Shown here: in pieces, positions 24,437 through 36,228 of the stretch
Layout: every line of letters begins with the position of its first letter
How positions within the stretch are numbered: position 1 is the stretch's first letter
Position numbers and translations under genes: made by a program
Notes under the pieces: generated by a model
Told to the model about the DNA's origin: nothing
Databases searched by the model: none
The model's input: only the letters and a program-made list of their open reading frames with translations
From: Actinomycetospora chibensis
GTDB taxonomy: Bacteria; Actinomycetota; Actinomycetes; Mycobacteriales; Pseudonocardiaceae
Assembly: GCF_028737215.1 (NCBI RefSeq)
Contig: NZ_JAQZAM010000023.1
Location: forward strand, 1-64,000
Length of the DNA: 64,000 nt
Direction of reading: 5' to 3'

Positions 24437-25477
24437 TCAGCCGAGCAGCGAGGCGTCGGCGGGCGAGAGCCGGTCGGTGATCGTGTTCTTCTGGTGCCAG
24501 TAGGGGTAGAGCAGCGGCGTCGCGCTGACCTCGTCGAGGCGGGCGACCTCGTCGTCGGTCAGGGCGAGCTCGGCGGCGGCGAGGTTGTCGGCCAGCTGCT
24601 CCTCGGTGCGCGCACCGACGACCAGCGAGGTGACGGCCGGCTTGCGCAGCAGCCAGGCGTTGGCCACCTGCGCGACCGACACCCCGTGGGCGTCGCCGAC
24701 CTCGGCGGCCACCTCGATGATGTCGTAGAGGCGCTCGCGGTCGTGCACCGGCGGCTCCGACCACTCGCCGAGGTGGCGCGAGGTCTCGGGGTCGTCCTGG
24801 CCGCGGCGGAACTTGCCCGAGAGCAGCCCGCCGGCGATCGGGCTCCACACGAGAATGCCGAGGCCCTGGTCGATCGAGACGGGGACCAGCTCGTTCTCGG
24901 CCTCGCGGGCCTGCAGCGTGTAGTGGATCTGCTGGGAGACGAAGCGCTGGAACTCGCCGCGCTCCGAGACCGCGAGCGCCTTCATGATGTGCCACGCCGA
25001 GTAGTTCGAGCAGCCGATGTAGCGGATCTTGCCCTTGCTCACGAGGGTGTCCAGCGCCTCGAGGGTCTCCTCGAGCGGCGTCACGCCGTCCCAGCCGTGC
25101 AGCTGGAAGAGGTCGATGTGCTGCACGTCGAGGCGGCGCAGGCTGTTCTCGACGCTGGCCACGATGTGCTGGCGCGAGGCGCCGGCGTCATTGGGGTCGT
25201 CGCTCATCGGGAAGCGGCACTTGGTGGCGATCAGCAGGTCGTCGCGGTGGTTCTTCGTGGCCTGGCCGACGATCTCCTCGGACACGCCCGCCGAGTACAT
25301 GTCGGCGGTGTCGACGAGGTTGACGCCGTGGTCGACGCACAGGTCGATCTGGCGGGTGGCGCCCTCGACGTCGGTGGCGCCGAGCTTGGAGAACCCGCCC
25401 TTGCCGCCGAAGGTCATCGTGCCCATGGTCATCGTCGAGACCTTCAGTCCCGACCGTCCGAGCGTGCGGTACTCCAT
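24437..25477 (-). CDS. Aldo/keto reductase
   Basis: This is a 346-residue NADPH-dependent oxidoreductase with a (beta/alpha)8 barrel. The catalytic tetrad is visible as Asp56 and Tyr61 (NLVDTADMYSAG), Lys86 (LIATKC) and His127 (FQLHGWD). The late segment VVGARTEEQLADNL is the usual cofactor-binding end. The type is general, often acting on aldehydes, and the substrate is unknown. ATG 25477 has GGAGAGC upstream. It begins 88 bases after the giant sensor gene on the same strand. Confidence 0.92.
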   Translation of the reverse strand: MEYRTLGRSGLKVSTMTMGTMTFGGKGGFSKLGATDVEGATRQIDLCVDHGVNLVDTADMYSAGVSEEIVGQATKNHRDDLLIATKCRFPMSDDPNDAGASRQHIVASVENSLRRLDVQHIDLFQLHGWDGVTPLEETLEALDTLVSKGKIRYIGCSNYSAWHIMKALAVSERGEFQRFVSQQIHYTLQAREAENELVPVSIDQGLGILVWSPIAGGLLSGKFRRGQDDPETSRHLGEWSEPPVHDRERLYDIIEVAAEVGDAHGVSVAQVANAWLLRKPAVTSLVVGARTEEQLADNLAAAELALTDDEVARLDEVSATPLLYPYWHQKNTITDRLSPADASLLG

Positions 25478-25564
25478 GCTCTCCGAGTTCCCCCGACCGC
25501 GTCGGCGGGAACGTGTCACGGGCGGGGACGCGGCCGCTCGTGAGGTCGGCCGGCAGCCCCGCCG

Positions 25565-30670
<5,106 letters not shown>

Positions 30671-30776
30671 CGACCACCCCCGTGCACCGTCCTGCCCGGA
30701 ACCCGTCCGCCCGCGCGTCCATCATCCCGGGTCCCGCCACGCATGCGAAGTCGGCCCGTCGGGAACGATCGGACCC

Positions 30777-32516
30777 GTGGCACACGAGTTCGCGGTGTGG
30801 GCCCCCGACCGTACGGCGGTCGGACTGGTCCTGGACGACCGGATCGAGACGATGACGGCGGGAGCGGACGGGTGGTGGTCGGTCACCGTGCCCGACGCCG
30901 GCCCGGGGACGGACTACGCGTTCGCGCTGGACGGCGGAGTCGGGGACGGGTGGGAGGGGGCGCTGCCCGACCCGCGCTCGCGGTGGCAGCCGCACGGGGT
31001 GCACGCCCCGTCCCGGGTCGTCGAGGTCGAGCCCTCCCCCGCCGACGCGGCCTGGACCGGCCGGACCCTGCCCGGGTCGGTGATCTACGAGATGCACGTC
31101 GGCACGTTCACCGAGGGCGGCACGTTCGCCGCCGCGGAGGAGCGGCTGGACCACCTCGTCGATCTCGGCGTCGACCTCGTCGAGATCCTGCCGGTCAACG
31201 CCTTCGACGGCACGCGGGGCTGGGGCTACGACGGCGTGCTCTGGTACGCGGTCACCGAGAACTACGGCGGACCGGTGGCGTTCCGGCGGTTCGTCGACGC
31301 CTGCCACGCCCGGGGGCTCGGCGTCGTGCTCGACGTCGTCTACAACCACCTCGGGCCGTCCGGGGCCTACCTCGACCGCTTCGGGCCCTACTTCCTCGGC
31401 GAGAACGTCTGGGGTCCGTCACTGAACCTCGACGGGCCGGGGTCGGACACCGTGCGCCGCTACATCCTCGACAACGTCACGATGTGGCTGCGCGACTACG
31501 GCGTCGACGCCCTGCGCCTCGACGCCGTCCACGCCCTGCGCGACGCCCGGGCGACCCACCTGCTCGAGGAGATGGCGCAGCACGTCGCGACGCTGTCGGC
31601 GCACCTGCGCCGCCCGCTGACCCTCATCGCCGAGTCGGACCTCAACGACCCGCGGCTGATCACGCCGCGCGAGGCCGGCGGGTACGGGCTGGACGCGCAG
31701 TGGTGCGACGACATCCACCACGCCCTGCACTCGGCGCTCACCGGCGAGACCCAGGGCTACTACGCCGACTTCGGCGCGTTCTCCGTGCTCGCCGACGTCC
31801 TGCACCACCCGTTCCACCACGCCGGCACGTGGTCGAGCTTCCGCGGGCGCACCCACGGCCGGCCCGTCGACACGCTGACGACCCCCGGCCACCGCTTCCT
31901 CGCCTACCTCCAGGACCACGACCAGATCGGCAACCGGGCCGCCGGTGACCGCCTGTCGGCCACCGTGTCGCCGGGCCTCCTGGCCTGCGGTGCCGCGCTG
32001 GTGCTCTGCTCGCCGTACACCCCGATGTTGTTCATGGGCGAGGAGTGGGGCGCGTCGACGCCGTGGGCGTTCTTCGTCGGCTTCGAGGACCCCGCGCTGC
32101 AGGACGCCGTGCGCGAAGGCCGTCGCGGGGAGTTCGCCGAGCACGGCTGGGGCGCCTCCGACGTGCCCGATCCGACGGCGCTCTCGACGTTCGAGGACTC
32201 GCGGCTCGACTGGTCGGAGATCGAGCGTGAACCCCACGCCTGGCTGCTCGGGGTGCACCGCGAGCTGATCGCCCTGCGCCGCGCCCACCCCGAGCTCACC
32301 GACCCTCACCTCGATCGGGTGCGGGTGGACGCCGACGCCGACGCCCGCACGCTCGTCGTGCACCGCGGCGACCTGCGGCTGGCGGTCAACCTGGGCGGGG
32401 CCCCGGCGACGCTGCCGGTGGCGGCGCGCGAGGTGCTCAGCGCGCCGTCGGGCGTCGACACCGGCGCCGACACCCTGACCCTCCCGCCGGAGTCGTTCGT
32501 GCTGGTCCGTGGGTGA
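30777..32516 (+). CDS. treZ: Malto-oligosyltrehalose trehalohydrolase
   Basis: This 579-residue GH13 enzyme releases trehalose from maltooligosyl trehalose. The N-terminal domain (HEFAVWAPDRTAVGLVLDD) is followed by GSVIYEMHVGTFTEGGTF, the nucleophile region DALRLDAVHAL, the acid/base IAESDLNDPR and YLQDHDQIGNRA, all diagnostic of TreZ. GTG 30777 is preferred because AACGAT lies seven bases upstream, compatible with a leaderless start. It is separated from glgX-treY by about 10.7 kb. Its TGA lies in the left arm of the palindrome at 32513. Confidence 0.95.
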   Translation: MAHEFAVWAPDRTAVGLVLDDRIETMTAGADGWWSVTVPDAGPGTDYAFALDGGVGDGWEGALPDPRSRWQPHGVHAPSRVVEVEPSPADAAWTGRTLPGSVIYEMHVGTFTEGGTFAAAEERLDHLVDLGVDLVEILPVNAFDGTRGWGYDGVLWYAVTENYGGPVAFRRFVDACHARGLGVVLDVVYNHLGPSGAYLDRFGPYFLGENVWGPSLNLDGPGSDTVRRYILDNVTMWLRDYGVDALRLDAVHALRDARATHLLEEMAQHVATLSAHLRRPLTLIAESDLNDPRLITPREAGGYGLDAQWCDDIHHALHSALTGETQGYYADFGAFSVLADVLHHPFHHAGTWSSFRGRTHGRPVDTLTTPGHRFLAYLQDHDQIGNRAAGDRLSATVSPGLLACGAALVLCSPYTPMLFMGEEWGASTPWAFFVGFEDPALQDAVREGRRGEFAEHGWGASDVPDPTALSTFEDSRLDWSEIEREPHAWLLGVHRELIALRRAHPELTDPHLDRVRVDADADARTLVVHRGDLRLAVNLGGAPATLPVAAREVLSAPSGVDTGADTLTLPPESFVLVRG

Positions 32517-32552
32517 GCGATCTCCGGGGCTCCAGCCCCGAGGGTCGCTCAC
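32513..32552. repeat. 40-bp palindromic element holding the stop codons of two convergent genes
   Basis: Outer arms GTGAGCGA (32513-32520) and TCGCTCAC (32545-32552) and inner arms CGGGGCT/AGCCCCG (32525-32531, 32534-32540) form a long dyad. The treZ TGA (32514-32516) is in the left arm and the acs stop (32549-32551) is in the right arm. It can act as a bidirectional terminator. Similar elements are at 36142 and 39183. Confidence 0.75.
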
Positions 32553-34468
32553 GAGGCGCGGTAGTCCTCCGCCAGCGTCGCGAAGCCCTCGGGGTCGACG
32601 AGCGAGGTCGTGTCGCCGGGCTCCTCGCCACGCGTGACGCCGAGCAGCAACCGGCGCATGATCTTCCCGCTACGGGTCTTCGGGAGGCTGCCGACGACGA
32701 GCACCCGGGCCGGCCGGGCGACGGGGCCGAGCTCGCGGGTCACGTGGGCGCGGAGCTCGTCGGTGGGATCGGCGGTGTCCCCGCCCCGCAGCACCACGAA
32801 CGCCACGATCGCCTGACCCGTGGTCTCGTCCGGCGCGCCGACGACGCCCGCCTCCGCGACGCGCGGGTGGCTGACCAGGGCGGACTCGACCTCGATCGAC
32901 GAGAGCCGGTGCCCCGAGACGTTCATGACGTCGTCGACCCGGCCTTCGAGCCACACGTCCCCGTCCGCGTCGATCCGGGCGCCGTCGCCGGCGGTGTACC
33001 AACCCTGCGCGCGGAAGTCGGCGAAGTAGGACGAGACGAAGCGGTCGGCGTCGCCCCAGACCGTCCGCGCCATCGCGGGCCACGGACGGTCGATGACGAG
33101 CAGGCCTCCCTCGTCGGGCGCGCACTCGGAACCGTCCGGGTGCACGACCCGCACCGAGATCCCCGGCAGCGCCCGTGTCGCCGAGCCGGGCTTGAGCGGC
33201 GTCGCCCCCGGCAGCGGGGCGACCATCGCCGCGCCGGTCTCGGACTGCCACCAGGTGTCGACGATCGGGCATCGCCCGCCACCGACGTGGGCGTGCAGCC
33301 AGCGCCAGGCCTCCGGGTTGATCGCCTCACCGACCGAGCCCAGCAGCCGCAGCGACGACAGGTCGTGGGCGGCCGGCAGGTCCTCGCCCCACTGCATGAA
33401 CGTCCGCACGAGGGTGGGCGCCGTGTAGTACACGGTGACCCCGTACTTCGCGATGATCTCGAAGTGACGCCCGCGGTGGGGCGTGTCCGGGGTGCCCTCG
33501 TAGAGCACCTGCGTGACGCCGTTCGCGAGCGGGCCGTAGACCTCGTAGGTGTGGGCGGTGACCCACGCGAGATCGGCCTGGCACCAGTAGACGTCGTCGG
33601 GGCGGTGGTCGAAGCAGGCCCACGCGGTCCACGCGGTCTGGGTGAGGTAGCCACCCATGGTGTGCACGAGACCCTTGGGCCTGCCTGTCGTCCCCGAGGT
33701 GTAGATGAGGAACAGTGGGGTCTCCGCCGGGAAGGCCTCGGCGACATGCTCGGTCGGACGGTCGGCGAGGAGCTCGTCCCACCACACGTCGCGACCCCGG
33801 GTCCAGGCGACGTCCTGACCGGTGCGCCGGACGACGAGGACGTGCTCGACGCTGTCCACGCCCTCGACCGCGGCGTCCGCGTTGTCCTTGACCGGCACCG
33901 CCTTCCCGCGGCGGTACTGACCGTCGGTGGTGACCAGCAGCTTCGCCCCGCCGTCGGTCACCCGGAACCGCAGCGCCTCGGCCGAGAACCCGCCGAAGAC
34001 CATCGAGTGGATCGCCCCGATGCGGGCGCAGGCCAGCATCACCACCACGGTCTCGACGAGCACCGGCAGGTAGACCACGACGACGTCACCGCGCCCGATC
34101 CCCAGCGACTCGAGCCCGTGCGCACACCGCGCGACCTCGGCCTGCAGGTCGGCGTACGTCAGCCGGCGGGAGTCACCGGGCTCGCCCTCCCAGAGCAGCG
34201 CCGCCTTCTCGCCGTGGCCGGCTGTGACGTGGCGGTCCACGCAGTTGCGCGCGACGTTGAGCGTCCCGTCGGCGAACCACCGCACGAACGGGAACCCGCT
34301 CCCGTCGTAGGCCTCGGTCGGCGCGCTCGACCACTCCAGGCGCCGGGTCTGCTCGAGCCAGAACCCCTCGGGGTCGGCGGCCGCGCGCTCGCGCAGCGCC
34401 GGGGCGTCCACGGCGGGCACGTTGGCGGAGGCCGCGAGCTCGGGCGGGGGCGGGACGACGTCACTCAT
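32549..34468 (-). CDS. acs: Acetyl-coenzyme A synthetase
   Basis: This 639-residue AMP-forming acetate activating enzyme makes acetyl-CoA through acetyl-AMP. Diagnostic segments are YTSGTTGRPKGLVHTMGGYL (P-loop), DTWWQSETGA, WYTAGDGARIDADG and the C-terminal PKTRSGKIMRR. Lys602 in the last is the conserved residue that protein acetylation controls in known Acs proteins. Length and the ACS-type N-terminus favour acetate, though propionate is possible. ATG 34468 is used. Its stop codon is in the palindrome shared with treZ. Confidence 0.95.
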   Translation of the reverse strand: MSDVVPPPPELAASANVPAVDAPALRERAAADPEGFWLEQTRRLEWSSAPTEAYDGSGFPFVRWFADGTLNVARNCVDRHVTAGHGEKAALLWEGEPGDSRRLTYADLQAEVARCAHGLESLGIGRGDVVVVYLPVLVETVVVMLACARIGAIHSMVFGGFSAEALRFRVTDGGAKLLVTTDGQYRRGKAVPVKDNADAAVEGVDSVEHVLVVRRTGQDVAWTRGRDVWWDELLADRPTEHVAEAFPAETPLFLIYTSGTTGRPKGLVHTMGGYLTQTAWTAWACFDHRPDDVYWCQADLAWVTAHTYEVYGPLANGVTQVLYEGTPDTPHRGRHFEIIAKYGVTVYYTAPTLVRTFMQWGEDLPAAHDLSSLRLLGSVGEAINPEAWRWLHAHVGGGRCPIVDTWWQSETGAAMVAPLPGATPLKPGSATRALPGISVRVVHPDGSECAPDEGGLLVIDRPWPAMARTVWGDADRFVSSYFADFRAQGWYTAGDGARIDADGDVWLEGRVDDVMNVSGHRLSSIEVESALVSHPRVAEAGVVGAPDETTGQAIVAFVVLRGGDTADPTDELRAHVTRELGPVARPARVLVVGSLPKTRSGKIMRRLLLGVTRGEEPGDTTSLVDPEGFATLAEDYRAS

Positions 34469-34513
34469 GGCGGCCGTGTGCCCGCCCCGGGGGGGCCGGG
34501 ACGCCCGGACGTG

Positions 34514-34531
34514 AGCAGGAACGCGCCTGCT
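34514..34531 (-). terminator. Short hairpin across the pcm stop codon
   Basis: AGCAGG (34514-34519) and CCTGCT (34526-34531) pair with a 6-base loop and overlap the end of the Pcm gene on the minus strand. It is a weak terminator candidate before acs. Confidence 0.4.
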
Positions 34532-35144
34532 ACAGCAGCGGCACGAACGACACGGGCATGAACCGCTCGACGCGGCCGTCGCGGCGCATCCGCACGAGGT
34601 CGCCGCGCCGGCCGTGGCCCACGGGGCAGACGAGGACGCCGCGGTCGGTGAGCTGGCCGAGCAGCGCCGCCGGCACCTCGCCCTCGGCCATCGCGGCCAC
34701 GGAGATCGCGTCGAAGGGCGCCTTGTCGGGGGCGCCTGCACGCCCGTCGCCGTGGCGGACCTCGACGTGGTGGCCGGTGGCCGCGAGCGCGGCGCGGGCC
34801 CCGGCCGCGAGCGAGGGGTGGTACTCGATGCTGATCACCTCACGCGCGCACCGCGAGAGCACCGCCGCCGCGTACCCGCTGCCGGTGCCCACCTCGAGCA
34901 CCCGCTCGCGTCCGGTGAGCTCCAGCAGGGCGGCCATCGCCCCCACCATCGCGGGCGCGGAGATCGTCTGCCCGCACGCGATCGGCAGCGGGCCCGGGCC
35001 GTAGGCCTCGTCCGCAAGGTGCGCGGGGACGAACCGGTGGCGCGGCACCTCGAGCATCGCCCGCAGGACCCGCGGGTCGGTGACCCCCTGCCGGCGCACC
35101 TCGGCGACCATCGCCCGGCGACGTCGCGCGCGGTAGCTGGCCAC
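34530..35144 (-). CDS. pcm: Protein-L-isoaspartate O-methyltransferase
   Basis: This enzyme of about 204 residues starts repair of isoaspartyl sites by SAM-dependent methylation. The family region GPGPLPIACGQTISAPAMVG and motif I VLEVGTGSGYAAAVL are clear, as is PFDAISVAAMAEGEVPAALL. The start is uncertain. GTG 35144 fits the usual short N-terminus (ASYRARRRRAMVAEVRRQGV); GTG 35162 or TTG 35180 would add 6 or 12 residues. It is followed by acs on the same strand with a gap of about 60 bases. Confidence 0.88.
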   Translation of the reverse strand: MASYRARRRRAMVAEVRRQGVTDPRVLRAMLEVPRHRFVPAHLADEAYGPGPLPIACGQTISAPAMVGAMAALLELTGRERVLEVGTGSGYAAAVLSRCAREVISIEYHPSLAAGARAALAATGHHVEVRHGDGRAGAPDKAPFDAISVAAMAEGEVPAALLGQLTDRGVLVCPVGHGRRGDLVRMRRDGRVERFMPVSFVPLL

Positions 35145-35184
35145 GCCGGAACGCTTCCGCACCGGCGACGCGCCGGTCAACGGC

Positions 35185-35694
35185 TCACGGCCGGAAGGCC
35201 TCGATCTCGGTGGCGAGCTCCTCGGCGGGGACGGGGAGCACCGAGGCAGGCAGGACGACGGGGCTGCCGAGGCGCCCGGCCTGCGTGCGTCCGACGCGGG
35301 CGCGGGCCGGGGTGGTGCGGGCGAGGACGGCCTCCGGGTCGCGGACCCCGATGACGAGCATCCCGCCGCCCCGGGAGGGCAGGACGTCGATCGACCCGAG
35401 CTCCGACCAGGGCAGGAACCCGGCCGCGACGATCGACCCGCCGTCGTCGATGCCCTCGGGGGTGGCGACGAGCAGGGGCCGGCCGCGCAGCAGGCGCACC
35501 GCCGCGCGCACCGTGCCGACCGCGAAGAAGACGATCAGCACCAGACCGAGCACGAGGCTCGCCGTGCCTCCGAGGGTCGCCAGCCAGATCCCGGCCGCGA
35601 GCCCGACGACGCCGGTCGCCAGCGCGAGCGCGGGGGCGGTGCGGGGCGCGCGGACCTCGAGGCGGTCCGGCCCGCGGGTGACAGCCGGGTTCAC
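35185..35694 (-). CDS. PH-domain-like membrane protein
   Basis: This 169-residue protein has two membrane helices near the N-terminus (LALATGVVGLAAGIWLATL and SLVLGLVLIVFFAVGTV). A soluble region resembling bacterial PH-like domains follows (LLVATPEGIDDGGSIVAAGF, LPWSELGSIDVLPS). Function is unknown. GTG 35694 overlaps the stop of the CoA-binding protein gene as GTGA, so the two are coupled. Confidence 0.65.
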   Translation of the reverse strand: MNPAVTRGPDRLEVRAPRTAPALALATGVVGLAAGIWLATLGGTASLVLGLVLIVFFAVGTVRAAVRLLRGRPLLVATPEGIDDGGSIVAAGFLPWSELGSIDVLPSRGGGMLVIGVRDPEAVLARTTPARARVGRTQAGRLGSPVVLPASVLPVPAEELATEIEAFRP

Positions 35695-36128
35695 CCGCAC
35701 CACCGCCTGTGCTCCGCGCGCAGGTCCCGGTCCGCGACGGCCACCAGCCCCGCCGCCCGGGCGCGGTCGGCCGCGCGGGCCGTGGTGTCCGCGTCCGCGA
35801 CCTCGCTCGGCAGCCACACGGCGTGCCCCCCGACGCCCGCGACCTCGTCGATCACCGCGTCCCAGGCGGTCGGCGCGCGGAAGACCACGACGAGGTCGGG
35901 CGCCGGGACGTCGGCGAGCGTCGGTGCGCAGAGCCGCCCGAGGGTCTCGACGACGTGGGGGTTCACGAGGTCGACGGTCCACGCGGTGCGGTCGAGCAGG
36001 TAGGCGCCGAGCCGGAAGCTGGGCCGGTTGAAGCGGTCGGAGACCCCGAGCAGCGCCACCCGGCGCACGCCGGTCAGGAGCGCGCCGACGGCGGCGTCGT
36101 CCAGCGCTTCGGTGGTCACGTCATCCAT
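35691..36128 (-). CDS. CoA-binding (YccU-like) protein
   Basis: This 145-residue protein has a single Rossmann-type CoA-binding domain. It opens with the RRVALLGVSDRFNRPSFRLG nucleotide-binding loop, and the later segments are VDLVNPHVVETLGR and LPSEVADADTT. Stand-alone copies are widespread and their role is not known. ATG 36128 is preceded by GGGAGGATGG. The 41-bp palindrome at 36142 lies just upstream. Confidence 0.82.
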   Translation of the reverse strand: MDDVTTEALDDAAVGALLTGVRRVALLGVSDRFNRPSFRLGAYLLDRTAWTVDLVNPHVVETLGRLCAPTLADVPAPDLVVVFRAPTAWDAVIDEVAGVGGHAVWLPSEVADADTTARAADRARAAGLVAVADRDLRAEHRRWCG

Positions 36129-36141
36129 CCTCCCGCAGCCA

Positions 36142-36182
36142 CGTGAGCACTTTCGGCCCCTGGGGGGCGGAACGTGCTCACG
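36142..36182. repeat. 41-bp palindromic element between divergent genes
   Basis: CGTGAGCAC (36142-36150) and GTGCTCACG (36174-36182) are perfect 9-bp arms, and the inner TTTCGGCCCC/GGGGCGGAA parts nearly pair. It sits between the divergent CoA-binding and FAD/Fe-S genes, so termination is unlikely to be its main role. It resembles the elements at 32513 and 39183. Confidence 0.7.
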
Positions 36183-36216
36183 ACGGAGAGGACTTGCCGC
36201 GGCGTGCGGCGGCGGC

Positions 36217-36228
36217 CAGAGTCGTCCG
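36217..36228 (+). promoter_or_regulatory. -10-like box CAGAGT before a leaderless start
   Basis: CAGAGT (36217-36222) is followed by six bases and GTG 36229. It is an imperfect TANNNT match, but the spacing is that of the other leaderless genes here. Confidence 0.4.
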
